Assembly: GCA_022616415.1 (NCBI GenBank)
Contig: JAKEEU010000235.1
Span: forward strand, 1-64,000
DNA from: Candidatus Zhuqueibacterota bacterium
GTDB taxonomy: Bacteria > Zhuqueibacterota > Zhuqueibacteria > Zhuqueibacterales > Zhuqueibacteraceae
Length of the DNA stretch: 64,000 nucleotides
Direction: 5' to 3'
A program made the translations under genes and the position numbers. Below are positions 45,620 through 53,938 of this stretch, in pieces. The notes under the pieces are model-generated. The model was not told where the DNA came from and made no database searches. It saw only the letters and a list, made by a program, of their open reading frames with translations. The stretch's first letter is position 1; each line of letters begins with the position of its first letter.

Positions 45620-46936
45620 ATGTCACGCAAAATAGAAACGAAAAACCTCAATAATCTTCTGATCCGCGGCGCGAGAGTCATTGACCCCTCGCAATCATTG
45701 GATCGCCACGCCGATGTGATGATTGAGAATGGCCGCATCGCGCGAATCGGCAGCAATCTTGATGCGCCGCCAAGTTTTGAATTGATCGACGGGCGCGATT
45801 TCGTGCTGAGTCCGGGCTGGTGCGACATGCACGTGCATTTCCGCGAGCCGGGCCGCGAAGACGAAGAGACGATTGAAACGGGCTGTGCGGCGGCGATGGC
45901 CGGAGGGTTCACCGCCGCTTGCCCGATGCCCAATACCTCGCCGGCGATGGACAAGCGTGAGATCGTCGAGTCGGTGATTGAAAAGGCGCAAGACACGCTG
46001 GTCGAGGTTTATCCGATTGCCGCAGCGACGAAAGGCCGCGAGGGCAAAGAGCTTTCCGAAATGGCGGAACTGGTTGAGGCCGGGGCAGTGGCATTCTCGG
46101 ACGATGGCTGTGCGATTGCCACGGCAGAATTGGCGCGGCGCGCGATGGAATATGCCAACATGCTGAACGCGCCGATCATCGAGCACGCCGAAGAGGCGAC
46201 GCTCGACGACTGCGGCACGATGAACGAAGGCATGTATTCAACTAAACTTGGCTTGCCCGGCATGCCGGCGGTGGCCGAAGACATTATCGTGGCGCGCGAT
46301 ATTCTGCTCGCCGAATACACCGGCGCGCACGTACACATTGCGCATCTCTCTTCGGCGCGCGCGCTCGAGCTGATCCGCTGGGCGAAGCAGCGCGGCATCC
46401 GCATCACCTGCGAGGTGACGCCGCATCATTTCACGTTGACGGATGAGGCGGTGGCGCTGTTGAGTTATGATACCAATACCAAAATGAACCCGCCGTTGCG
46501 CTCACAGCGGGACGTGGAGGCGATGATCGCCGGGTTGCAAGACGGCACGATTGACGTGATTGCCACCGATCATGCACCGCATGCCAGCGAGGAAAAAGAC
46601 GTGGAGTATCCTGCGGCGCCGTTCGGCATCATCGGCCTCGAAACCGCGCTCGGTTTGATGATCACGCGCCTGGTCAAAACCAATTTGCACTCGCTCTACG
46701 ATGTGATTGCCAAAGTCACCGCCGCGCCAAGGCGCATTCTCAATTTGCCGCCCGTGCAAATCAAAGAGGGCGAGCCGGCAAATCTGCTGCTCTTTTCGGA
46801 GACGAAAACCTGGCAAGTCAACAAAACCAAGTTTTACTCCAAATCCCGCAACACGCCTTTTCACGGCTGGGAACTGACCGGCAAAGTGTTTGCGGTTTAT
46901 AATAAGCAGCGATTGTGGGTAAATCCGGAATTTTAA
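45620..46936 (+). CDS. pyrC: Dihydroorotase
   Basis: 438 residues, class I (long) dihydroorotase. Metal-site motifs are HVHFREPGREDEETIETG near residue 60, AHLSS, and IDVIATDHAPH. The MAGGFTAACPMPNTSPAMD block is canonical. It closes carbamoyl-aspartate to dihydroorotate with two zinc ions. It follows pyrB with a 103-bp gap that is filled by a palindromic word array. No convincing Shine-Dalgarno precedes the ATG. Confidence 0.95.
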   Translation: MSRKIETKNLNNLLIRGARVIDPSQSLDRHADVMIENGRIARIGSNLDAPPSFELIDGRDFVLSPGWCDMHVHFREPGREDEETIETGCAAAMAGGFTAACPMPNTSPAMDKREIVESVIEKAQDTLVEVYPIAAATKGREGKELSEMAELVEAGAVAFSDDGCAIATAELARRAMEYANMLNAPIIEHAEEATLDDCGTMNEGMYSTKLGLPGMPAVAEDIIVARDILLAEYTGAHVHIAHLSSARALELIRWAKQRGIRITCEVTPHHFTLTDEAVALLSYDTNTKMNPPLRSQRDVEAMIAGLQDGTIDVIATDHAPHASEEKDVEYPAAPFGIIGLETALGLMITRLVKTNLHSLYDVIAKVTAAPRRILNLPPVQIKEGEPANLLLFSETKTWQVNKTKFYSKSRNTPFHGWELTGKVFAVYNKQRLWVNPEF

Positions 46937-47009
46937 AGGGTCGAGGGCAAAGGGCGTAGAGCCTGGTGCTGAGGGCAATTTTACCCTCTGCGCTATGCCC
47001 TCGGCCCTC
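46937..47009. repeat. Palindromic degenerate word array after pyrC
   Basis: GAGGGCAAAGGGCGTAGAGC words are mirrored by GCGCTATGCCCTCGGCCCTC after a TTTT loop region, an imperfect hairpin reaching almost to the start of the agmatinase gene. Confidence 0.6.
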
Positions 47010-47015
47010 AGCGAT

Positions 47016-47903
47016 ATGGCAAAAATCAAAGTCCCCAACAACTTTCTCGGCCTCGAGCCGAATTTGTCTAACTACGCCAACGCGCGGGCCGCAATTCTGC
47101 CGCTGCCGTATGAGGCGACCACTTCGTATGGTGCAGGAACCAAGCGCGGGCCTAAGGCGATCATCAAGGCCTCGCAACAGGTAGAGTTTTTTGATGAAGA
47201 ATTGAATGTAGAGCCTTGCGAGGTTGGCGTCGCCACTGTCAACCCTCTCGCATTCGGCAAACTGAGCGGCGCGAGCGCAGTCAAAAAAATTGCTGGCTCT
47301 TGTCGAAAATTAATAAGCGACGGAAAATTTGTGCTTGGACTTGGAGGTGAGCATACGGTCACAGTTGGGATGGTGCAAGCGATGCACGAGCGTTATCCCG
47401 ATTTGTGGGTGGTGCAGCTCGATGCGCACAGTGACTTACGAGACGAGTACGCCGGTTCACCATACAGCCACGCTTGCGCCATGGCGCGGGTGGTTGAGTT
47501 CTGCCCGCTCGTCGGGCTTGGCATCCGCAGCGGCATCGCCGGCGAGCGCGAGCGGCTCAAGCCGCCATCGCAGGTTTATTATGGTCACGAAATGCGCCAA
47601 ATGGGTGCGGCGCGGTGGATGGAACAGGTTTTTAAACTTGTCGGGCCGCGCGTCTATCTGACCATCGATGTGGATTTCTTCAATCCGGCGGAAATGCCGG
47701 CGGTCGGCACGCCGGAGCCGGGCGGTTTTGGCTGGTACGAGACGCTTGATTTTCTGCGCGAGCTTTTCAGCCGTCAGGAGGTCGTGGGCGGCGATATTGT
47801 CGAATTGATGCCCTTGCGCGGCATGCCGGCCGCGGACTTTTTGGCGGCGCGATTGGCCTATAAGCTCATTGCATACAAGTTTTTTGCCAGAAAAAGAGCT
47901 TGA
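47016..47903 (+). CDS. speB: Agmatinase / ureohydrolase family protein
   Basis: 295 residues. Both manganese sites are complete: His in LGGEHTVTVG, the DAHSD motif in VVQLDAHSDLRDEY, and DVD in LTIDVDFFNPAEMPAVGTPEPGG. The usual conserved Asp after the second pair (DxDxxDP) is Asn here, but it is not a metal ligand. The protein fits agmatinase (agmatine to putrescine and urea), although arginase or guanidinobutyrase cannot be excluded. Start ATG 47016 (MAKIKVP) lies right after a palindromic word array and lacks a Shine-Dalgarno. Confidence 0.85.
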   Translation: MAKIKVPNNFLGLEPNLSNYANARAAILPLPYEATTSYGAGTKRGPKAIIKASQQVEFFDEELNVEPCEVGVATVNPLAFGKLSGASAVKKIAGSCRKLISDGKFVLGLGGEHTVTVGMVQAMHERYPDLWVVQLDAHSDLRDEYAGSPYSHACAMARVVEFCPLVGLGIRSGIAGERERLKPPSQVYYGHEMRQMGAARWMEQVFKLVGPRVYLTIDVDFFNPAEMPAVGTPEPGGFGWYETLDFLRELFSRQEVVGGDIVELMPLRGMPAADFLAARLAYKLIAYKFFARKRA

Positions 47904-47928
47904 CTATTAAACCAATATTTCATAATTT
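47900..47928 (+). promoter_or_regulatory. Promoter of the rplM-rpsI operon
   Basis: TTGACT (47900-47905), a 17-bp spacer and TAATTT (47923-47928). The -35 box overlaps the stop codon of the agmatinase gene. It gives a leader of about 135 nt. Confidence 0.7.
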
Positions 47929-47966
47929 TATATTTCGCGTTTTACCTTAATTTTGCACATATAAAA

Positions 47967-48044
47967 GCCAAACCCCGATCTTCCTTTTGTTGCTGAAATC
48001 AAATGGGAGACAGTTTTTGGCCTTACGATGCAAAATCGGGGTTT
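47967..48044 (+). promoter_or_regulatory. Candidate L13 (rplM) leader RNA
   Basis: AAACCCCGAT (47970-47979) is perfectly complementary to ATCGGGGTTT (48035-48044), closing a long stem-loop 25 bp before the rplM start. An alternative stem GCCAAA (47967-47972) with TTTGGC (48016-48021) shares three bases with the first, so the two are mutually exclusive. L13 leaders are known in Bacteroidia; autoregulation by L13 is inferred. Confidence 0.6.
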
Positions 48045-48069
48045 TAACTAAATATATGGAGAAAGAGCT

Positions 48070-48495
48070 TTGCGTACGTACATTCCAAAATCCGACGAAA
48101 TCGCGCGCAAGTGGTATGTGGTCGATGCCAACGGCATGGTGCTCGGCAGGCTGGCCACGAAGATTGCCAGCGTTCTGCGCGGCAAAAACAAGCCCCAATT
48201 CACGCCACATCTGGATGTCGGTGATTTCGTCGTGGTGGTCAACGCCGAAAAGGTGCGCTTGACCGGCAAAAAGGCCGACATCAAAATGTATTCGCACCAC
48301 ACCGGCTATCCCGGTGGCTTGAAGCAGGAAGTTTTTTCGGTCTTGCAGCGCCGCAAGCCGGAAAGAATCATCGAATACGCGGTTTGGGGCATGCTGCCGC
48401 ATTCACGTTTGGGCAAAAAGCAGTTCAAGAAGCTCAAAGTATATCGCGGCGCCATTCACCCCCACAAGGCACAAAAGCCGGAAACATTAAATTAA
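48070..48495 (+). CDS. rplM: 50S ribosomal protein L13
   Basis: 141 residues. RKWYVVDANGMVLGRLATKIASVLRGK and HHTGYPGGLK are the family signatures. The start is TTG at 48070 with GGAGAAAGAGC upstream. It is followed by rpsI 48 bp later, the usual bacterial pair. Confidence 0.97.
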   Translation: MRTYIPKSDEIARKWYVVDANGMVLGRLATKIASVLRGKNKPQFTPHLDVGDFVVVVNAEKVRLTGKKADIKMYSHHTGYPGGLKQEVFSVLQRRKPERIIEYAVWGMLPHSRLGKKQFKKLKVYRGAIHPHKAQKPETLN

Positions 48496-48543
48496 GACAA
48501 AATTATTTTGTCTATAAATCAATGAAAGAATCAGAGGATTTCA

Positions 48544-48936
48544 ATGCGAGTTGCTTCTTTTGATGCGGTCGGGCGCCGCAAAACTTCAACCGCCCGCGTG
48601 CGTTTGCTGCCCGGCGAAGGCAAGGTCGTGGTGAACGCGCAACCGCTGCTGGATTATTTCAAGCGCGAAACCTTGAAAATGATCATCGAGCAGCCGTTGC
48701 AAGTGACCGAGACGTTAGGAAAATACGATATCTACGCCAACGTCATCGGCGGGGGCTTGACCGGACAGGCCGGGGCCATGCGCCTCGGCGTCGCGCGCGC
48801 CTTGCTCAAAGTCAATGATGAGTTCCGCAAAAAGCTTAAAGTCGCCGGCTTTCTGACCCGCGATCCGCGCATGAAAGAGCGCAAAAAATACGGCCAGAAA
48901 GGCGCGCGCAAGAGATTCCAATTCTCGAAACGTTAA
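48544..48936 (+). CDS. rpsI: 30S ribosomal protein S9
   Basis: 130 residues. GRRKTSTARVRLLPG at the N-terminus and the basic GARKRFQFSKR tail that reaches the decoding centre are canonical. GAGGATTTCA precedes the ATG. Co-transcribed with rplM. Confidence 0.97.
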   Translation: MRVASFDAVGRRKTSTARVRLLPGEGKVVVNAQPLLDYFKRETLKMIIEQPLQVTETLGKYDIYANVIGGGLTGQAGAMRLGVARALLKVNDEFRKKLKVAGFLTRDPRMKERKKYGQKGARKRFQFSKR

Positions 48937-48937
48937 C

Positions 48938-49013
48938 TTGTTGCTGGTTGCTAGTAGCTGGTTGCTGGTAGCTTGTCGCTTGTTTTTACCAGCAGCCAGC
49001 AACGAGCTACCAG
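48938..49013. repeat. Palindromic degenerate word array after rpsI
   Basis: TTGCTGGTTGCTAGTAGC, GGTTGCTGGTAGC words are mirrored after TTTTTA by ACCAGCAGCCAGCAACGAGC. The 5-nt T-rich turn makes it a possible terminator-like end of the rplM-rpsI transcript. Confidence 0.65.
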
Positions 49014-49043
49014 ACCATCTCACACATCCGGCTGCGGCGTCGG

Positions 49044-49112
49044 GGTTTCCATAAAAAATGGAACACACGCCGGTTGGGCAGATGATTTGCCCGCGGCCGG
49101 GTGGCGGCGTCC
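49044..49112 (+). promoter_or_regulatory. Candidate S2 (rpsB) leader RNA
   Basis: Three consecutive hairpins precede rpsB: TTCCAT/ATGGAA (49047-49063), GGGCA/TGCCC (49076-49092) and GCCGGG/CCCGGC (about 49096-49116). The Shine-Dalgarno CGGAG lies 60 bp further on. rpsB-tsf leaders that bind S2 are known in several phyla; this one is assigned by position and structure only. Confidence 0.5.
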
Positions 49113-49183
49113 CGGCTTTCTTTCCGTCAACAAACTTAAGGAGAGTCGAGACATTAACCCCCAAAACCGGAGTATTTATTTCA

Positions 49184-49978
49184 ATGACAACTGTTAGTTT
49201 GCAAAATCTGTTGGAGGCCGGAACGCACTTCGGCCATCTGACGCGCCGTTGGAATCCGAAGATGAAAAGGTACATCTTCATGGAGCGCAACGGCATTCAC
49301 ATCATCGACCTGAAGAAATCGCTCGAGTGTTTGCAGCTCGCGTACAACGCGCTGGCGAAAGTCGTGCGGTCAGGTGACAAGGTTCTATTCGTCGGCACAA
49401 AAAAACAGGCCAAAGATATCATCAAATCCGAAGCCGAGCGCTGCCACATGTACTACGTGAACGAGCGCTGGCTGGGCGGCATGTTGACCAACTTTAGCAC
49501 CATTAAAAAAAGCATCAAACGGCTGAAGAATATCGAGAAATTGAGCGCGGACGGCACATACGACAAGATCACGAAAAAAGAAATTTTGTCCTACGAACAC
49601 GAACGCGAAAAATTGGAAAAAGTGCTCGGCGGCATTCGCGACATGACGCGCCTGCCGAACGCGATTTTCATCGTCGACACGCAAAAGGAAGCCATCGCGG
49701 TGGCGGAAGCCACCAAGCTCGGCATTCCGATTTTTGCCATCGTCGACACCAATTCCGATCCCGACGTCGTCGATTATCCAATTCCCGGCAACGACGATGC
49801 GTTTCGGAGCATCACGGTGATCACGCGCGCAATGTCTGACGCCGTATTGGAAGGCTTGAGCGGCTTGCAGCCCGGCGCCGGCCGAGGAGAAGCCGATGAA
49901 GAGGAAAGTCCGGCGGCGCGTTATGCCGAAAAAGACTTCGCGCCGGAAGCAGAAAAAGAGCCGGAAAAAGAAGAGTAG
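49184..49978 (+). CDS. rpsB: 30S ribosomal protein S2
   Basis: 264 residues from ATG 49184. LLEAGTHFGHLTRRWNPKMKRYIF and the RLPNAIFIVDTQKEAIAVAEATKLGIPIFAIVDTN block are canonical. The Glu-rich tail (EKDFAPEAEKEPEKEE) is an extension. An in-frame ATG at 49058 lies in the structured leader and is rejected. Confidence 0.97.
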   Translation: MTTVSLQNLLEAGTHFGHLTRRWNPKMKRYIFMERNGIHIIDLKKSLECLQLAYNALAKVVRSGDKVLFVGTKKQAKDIIKSEAERCHMYYVNERWLGGMLTNFSTIKKSIKRLKNIEKLSADGTYDKITKKEILSYEHEREKLEKVLGGIRDMTRLPNAIFIVDTQKEAIAVAEATKLGIPIFAIVDTNSDPDVVDYPIPGNDDAFRSITVITRAMSDAVLEGLSGLQPGAGRGEADEEESPAARYAEKDFAPEAEKEPEKEE

Positions 49979-50098
49979 AAAACATAACGGCGCGAGCGGC
50001 AAGATCGTTCGCGCTTTTCTATGTGGCGCTCAAGCGGCACGCCGCGCCACGGTTGCAGCAGAAATAAAATTTGTTTATTCCGATGGAGGTTTAGTCGA

Positions 50099-50698
50099 AT
50101 GTCTGTAAATATATCCGCCGATGCCGTTAAAACGCTGCGAGAGCGCACCGGCGCCGCCATGATGGATTGCAAAAAAGCCCTGGTTGAAACCGGCGGCGAT
50201 ATCGAAAAAGCGATTGAATGGTTGCGCAAAAAAGGCGCGGCCAGCGCCGAGAAAAAAGTGGGCCGCACGACCAACGAAGGGCTGATTGAAGCCTACATTC
50301 ACCCCGGCAGCCGTTTGGGAGTGTTGATCGAAGTTAATTGCGAGACGGACTTCGTTGCGAAGACGCCGGACTTCCGTGCGCTCGTAAAAGATCTGGCGAT
50401 GCAAATCGCCGCCACCAGTCCGCGCGCCATCTCCCGCGAAGAGATTCCCGCCGATCAGGTGGAGAAAGAGCTGGAGATCTACCGCACCCAGGCTCGCAAT
50501 GAGAAAAAGCCGGAAAACGTCGTCGAGCGCATCGCGCAAGGCAAACTGGAAAAATTTTATCAAGATTTTGTTTTGCTGGAGCAGAGCTTTATCAAAGATC
50601 AAAATCGCTCCGTCAAACAAGTCGTCACGGATGTGATTGCCAAGCTCGGCGAGAACATCACGGTCAAACGTTTCGTTCGCTTCCAGCTCGGCGCTTGA
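50099..50698 (+). CDS. tsf: Elongation factor Ts (short form)
   Basis: 199 residues, the short EF-Ts form (E. coli has 283). KTLRERTGAAMMDCKKAL and EVNCETDFVAKT, which contact EF-Tu, are intact. GGAGGT is nine bases before ATG 50099. Part of rpsB-tsf-pyrH-frr. Confidence 0.97.
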   Translation: MSVNISADAVKTLRERTGAAMMDCKKALVETGGDIEKAIEWLRKKGAASAEKKVGRTTNEGLIEAYIHPGSRLGVLIEVNCETDFVAKTPDFRALVKDLAMQIAATSPRAISREEIPADQVEKELEIYRTQARNEKKPENVVERIAQGKLEKFYQDFVLLEQSFIKDQNRSVKQVVTDVIAKLGENITVKRFVRFQLGA

Positions 50699-50797
50699 GT
50701 CGTTCGGCATTGGTGATCAACAACGGAGCAGGCAGACAACTTCGGCATGGCATCACTTTCTCGTGCGCCTGTGGCAAACTATTCAAAAGGACGTGTC

Positions 50798-51592
50798 ATG
50801 TCTTTTCAAGTTGGAGCTTCCATGCGCGCCAGCGCTACCCCAAAGACGCAAACCGCCGCAAACGGGCAGGCATTTGAACAACCCGCCTTCAAGCGGGTTT
50901 TGCTCAAATTGAGCGGCGAGGCGCTGATGGGCCAGCAAGGCCTCGGCATCGATCCTGAAATTGTCGATCAAATCGCGCGCGAAATCAAATCCGTTACCGA
51001 TCTCGGCGTGCAGATCGGCATTGTCATCGGCGGCGGCAATATCTTTCGCGGCCTATCTGCCAGCGCCCGCGGCATGGATCGCGTTCAGGCCGATTATATG
51101 GGCATGCTCGCCACCGTGATCAACGGCATGGCGCTGCAGGACTATTTGGAACGCCACGGCGTGTTTACCCGCCTGCAAACCGCGATTCACATGGAAGAAA
51201 TCGCCGAACCGTTCATTCGCCGCCGCGCCATTCGTCATCTGGAAAAAGGCCGTGTGGTAATCTTTGCCGCCGGCACCGGCAATCCTTACTTCACGACCGA
51301 CACCGCCGCCGCCTTGCGCGCCATCGAAATCGAGGCAGATGCCATTTTCAAAGGCACGAAGGTGGACGGTGTCTACGACGCTGATCCCAAAACCAACCCC
51401 ACCGCAAAAAAATTCGATACGCTCACCTATCTTGAAATCGTCCAGCGCGGGCTGAAGGTCATGGACACCACGGCGGTCACGCTCAGCATGGACAACAAGC
51501 TGCCCATCATTGTTTTTAATCTCACGCAGCCCGGAAACATCAAGCGGGTGATTCTGGGCGAAAAGATTGGAACCAAAGTCATTGGTGACTGA
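50798..51592 (+). CDS. pyrH: UMP kinase
   Basis: 264 residues. FKRVLLKLSGEALMG, VIGGGNIFRG, GTGNPYFTTDTAAALRA and KVDGVYDADPK are the amino-acid-kinase-fold motifs of bacterial UMP kinase. It carries about 30 extra N-terminal residues. ATG 50798 follows AAAGGACGTGTC; ATG 50747 is an alternative. It phosphorylates UMP to UDP and so connects the translation operon with the pyr operon 5 kb upstream. Confidence 0.96.
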   Translation: MSFQVGASMRASATPKTQTAANGQAFEQPAFKRVLLKLSGEALMGQQGLGIDPEIVDQIAREIKSVTDLGVQIGIVIGGGNIFRGLSASARGMDRVQADYMGMLATVINGMALQDYLERHGVFTRLQTAIHMEEIAEPFIRRRAIRHLEKGRVVIFAAGTGNPYFTTDTAAALRAIEIEADAIFKGTKVDGVYDADPKTNPTAKKFDTLTYLEIVQRGLKVMDTTAVTLSMDNKLPIIVFNLTQPGNIKRVILGEKIGTKVIGD

Positions 51593-51593
51593 A

Positions 51594-52151
51594 ATGGCCC
51601 ATCCGATTATCAAAGATGCAGAAAGCCGCATGAAGAAGGGCGTTGATACTTGCCGGGACGAATTGGCGAAAATTCGCACCAGTAAAGCGTCGCCGGCTCT
51701 TCTCGACAGCGTGCGGGTAAATTATTACGGCGCGCAGGTGCCGCTGAAGCAGGTTGCCAACATCAACACCCCGGAGCCGCGGCTGATCACCGTGCAGCCG
51801 TGGGAGAAAAATCTGATCGGCGAGATCGAGAAAGCGATCTTAAAGGCGGACATCGGCCTCAATCCGCAAAACGACGGCGCAATCATTCGCGTTCCCGTTC
51901 CGCAACTCACGGAAGAGCGCCGGCAGGATTTGGTGCGCTTGTGCAAAAAGCTGGCGGAGGAAGGCCGCGTCGCGATTCGCAACGTCCGCCGCGACGCGCT
52001 CGAGCATCTCAAGAAGGCCAAAAAAGACGGCCAGATTCCGGAGGACGACGAAAAAGCTTATGAGAAGGAATTGCAAAAGCTCACCGACAAGCACATCGGC
52101 ATGGTCGATGAGACTTTGAAGCACAAAGAAGGCGAAATCATGGAAGTTTGA
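51594..52151 (+). CDS. frr: Ribosome recycling factor
   Basis: 185 residues, exactly the family length. RTSKASPALLDSVRVNYYG, EEGRVAIRNVRRDA and the central KKDGQIPEDDEKAYE hinge are present. It starts one base after the pyrH stop codon and ends the operon; a strong terminator follows. Confidence 0.97.
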   Translation: MAHPIIKDAESRMKKGVDTCRDELAKIRTSKASPALLDSVRVNYYGAQVPLKQVANINTPEPRLITVQPWEKNLIGEIEKAILKADIGLNPQNDGAIIRVPVPQLTEERRQDLVRLCKKLAEEGRVAIRNVRRDALEHLKKAKKDGQIPEDDEKAYEKELQKLTDKHIGMVDETLKHKEGEIMEV

Positions 52152-52176
52152 TTTTTGCTGTTGCGGAGGAAGGAGG

Positions 52177-52210
52177 AAAGGCCCGTTCCGGTTTAGCGGA
52201 ATGGGCCTTT
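52177..52210 (+). terminator. Terminator of the rpsB-tsf-pyrH-frr operon
   Basis: AAAGGCCCGTTCCG and CGGAATGGGCCTTT form a 14-bp stem with one mismatch, followed by TTGTTTG on the plus strand. Confidence 0.88.
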
Positions 52211-52341
52211 TTGTTTGAACCTGAATGGCCACAGGATTTTCGTTCTGTTTTTACCGGATAAAATGCGTGCATTTTGGCAAGCAACATATTAAATTCTTTT
52301 GGTGAATGACATTTACAGCGGAGCACGAAAGGAGCACTATC

Positions 52342-52704
52342 GTGGCATCATCCCAAAAAGCAAACACGGTTCGGGCGCGTTTGTTAAATAAGAAAAAAGA
52401 TAAAAAAGCGGTCTCGTCTGCGGGACTGGCGCAATTTGCACGCCAAGTCGATTTTATTTACCGGCACGTTAAACATCCGGCAGCGTTCGTGGATGACTTA
52501 CTGAAAAGTCTGAGTGCAGTTGCCGGCAATGGAAGTATTCAGCCACTACAAGATTGTCTGGCCTCGTGGGAGGCAACAGCGGAACTGGATACTACGCCGC
52601 GAACCCGAAAGCGCGTTTTAAAATCTTATGCCGATCTCAAGAATGGCAAAATCAAAACGACGTCATCTCTGAAAGAGTTCTTGGAGATCGTGAATGCTGA
52701 ATAA
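52342..52704 (+). CDS. Antitoxin-like small protein
   Basis: 120 residues from GTG 52342, which is preceded by AAAGGAG seven bases away; the in-frame ATG at 52306 has no such site. Basic N-terminus (RARLLNKKKDKKAV), then helical segments including FARQVDFIYRHVKHPAAFVDDLLKSLSAV. I do not recognise a family. Its end overlaps an ATG (52694) of the next small ORF, the layout of toxin-antitoxin pairs, so an antitoxin role is inferred from context only. Confidence 0.5.
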   Translation: MASSQKANTVRARLLNKKKDKKAVSSAGLAQFARQVDFIYRHVKHPAAFVDDLLKSLSAVAGNGSIQPLQDCLASWEATAELDTTPRTRKRVLKSYADLKNGKIKTTSSLKEFLEIVNAE

Positions 52705-52722
52705 TGCCATACCTGTAAGAGA

Positions 52723-53013
52723 ATGGAGAGTTGCGTATCCCACGAGTGGCGGCTTTGTCGAATTCTTCAAAAGAATAAAGGCAAGCAAAAGTTCATCAAA
52801 GAGTTTGAGCAGGACGTCACAACGAACCCCCGCCGGCATTCCAACCCCAACAAGATTGTTGAGATCAAACGCGAAGACCTTTACCCTCCTCACACATATC
52901 GCTGGAGCAAAAAGAACATACTGCGGATTGTCTATACGGTGAGCGATGACGACATGACGATTCATCCCCTTGATGCAGATTCTCCAGGACATATTCGATA
53001 TAAAAGACGATGA
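52723..53013 (+). CDS. Toxin-like small protein, possibly frameshifted
   Basis: 96 residues from ATG 52723 with a RelE-like ending: KQKFIKEFEQDVTTNP, ILRIVYTVSDDDMTIHPLDADSPGHIRYKRR. The N-terminal part is uncertain. A different frame starting at ATG 52694, inside the end of the previous gene, reads IPVREWRVAYPTSGGFVEFFKRI, which also looks like a toxin N-terminus. A one-base shift near 52775-52785 would fuse the two into a normal-length protein. The gene may therefore be intact from 52723 or broken. Confidence 0.42.
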   Translation: MESCVSHEWRLCRILQKNKGKQKFIKEFEQDVTTNPRRHSNPNKIVEIKREDLYPPHTYRWSKKNILRIVYTVSDDDMTIHPLDADSPGHIRYKRR

Positions 53014-53018
53014 AATTA

Positions 53019-53858
53019 TTAAGGTAGTTTCATTTGCCAACTCACCCCTGCCATTACGCCCAAGTTCCCTTCACGTTGAATTAGTCCGTTCACCGCCAGT
53101 ATTTCCAAAGCAAGTTTCTGCAATTTCCAGCTAACTCCCAACCGCGCGGCGCTGCGATCTTCCGTGCCGAGTGGAATTTGATCGCGCGGTGAAACAAAAC
53201 CGTTGATCTCACCCGCAAGCTGAAAGTGCCTGCTCAAATTCAACAGCAAACCAAGTCCGTAAACCAGCACGTCATTTTGGTCGTTGAGCTGGCGCGGCGA
53301 AGTTAAAATTGCCAGTCCGAAATCGGCAAAAACCAAAGCGCAACCATATTGCTTGGTGGCTAAAACAGCCATCGTCACATCAGTGGTGTTCGTGCCGATG
53401 CCGCGATCCTGATTAGTGTTGGGCAATTTGGCCTCGAGGCGAAAGCCGAGCGCGGGGCGATGTTTTGCCGCGGCGGCGAGGCAGACGATCGTGGCAACGC
53501 TGAAATCGCCGACATCATTGGCATTTGCTCCGCGATCGAATCGCAAAACCTGCCGGAGCGCGCCGCGAATTTGAAGGTTCACATTTGGGGCAATCCCAAA
53601 ATCAAAACGGAGCGCGCCGAAGCGATATAAATCGCCACGCGCTTGGGTGATGGGCGCCTGCCAATCCGGACGAAACTCGAAGGCGGTGTGAAAACACAGC
53701 GCGCCCTTCGACGTGAGCAGCAGATGATTGGTCCGTAATGCAAGAGCTGCAAGGGAGGAGGTAATACGCTTTTTTTCGTTGGACATCGTATTGTCATTCG
53801 CAGTCGCTGCCGTGCAGAAAGCCGCCATCAAGCACATCAGCCAGCCGCATTTGTCCAT
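53019..53858 (-). CDS. Secreted beta-barrel-like outer-membrane protein
   Basis: 279 residues from ATG 53858. Signal peptide (GWLMCLMAAFCTAATA). The chain alternates as in beta-barrels of the transporter type: GALCFHTAFEFRPDWQ, GALRFDFGIAPNVNLQIRGALRQ, GDFSVATIVCL, HFQLAGEINGFVSP, LGVMAGVSWQMKLP. Similar proteins are annotated as transporters or phenol-degradation MetA-type barrels; the substrate is unknown. It converges with the toxin-like ORF, 5 bp apart. Confidence 0.6.
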   Translation of the reverse strand: MDKCGWLMCLMAAFCTAATANDNTMSNEKKRITSSLAALALRTNHLLLTSKGALCFHTAFEFRPDWQAPITQARGDLYRFGALRFDFGIAPNVNLQIRGALRQVLRFDRGANANDVGDFSVATIVCLAAAAKHRPALGFRLEAKLPNTNQDRGIGTNTTDVTMAVLATKQYGCALVFADFGLAILTSPRQLNDQNDVLVYGLGLLLNLSRHFQLAGEINGFVSPRDQIPLGTEDRSAARLGVSWKLQKLALEILAVNGLIQREGNLGVMAGVSWQMKLP

Positions 53859-53938
53859 CTTCCCGCAAGAGCTTTTGAGCCAAAATGACATTGCAAGTAT
53901 TGAAATAAGTTCAACCTCGTTGTAATCTCAAAATAACG

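Noticed and set aside
47640..47720. Inactive agmatinase because DxDxxDP reads DVDFFNP
   Set aside because: The changed residue is not a metal ligand in the family; the His and four Asp ligands are present.
49058..49183. Longer rpsB starting at ATG 49058
   Set aside because: The extra 42 residues lie in the structured leader and have no similarity to S2; ATG 49184 gives the normal N-terminus.
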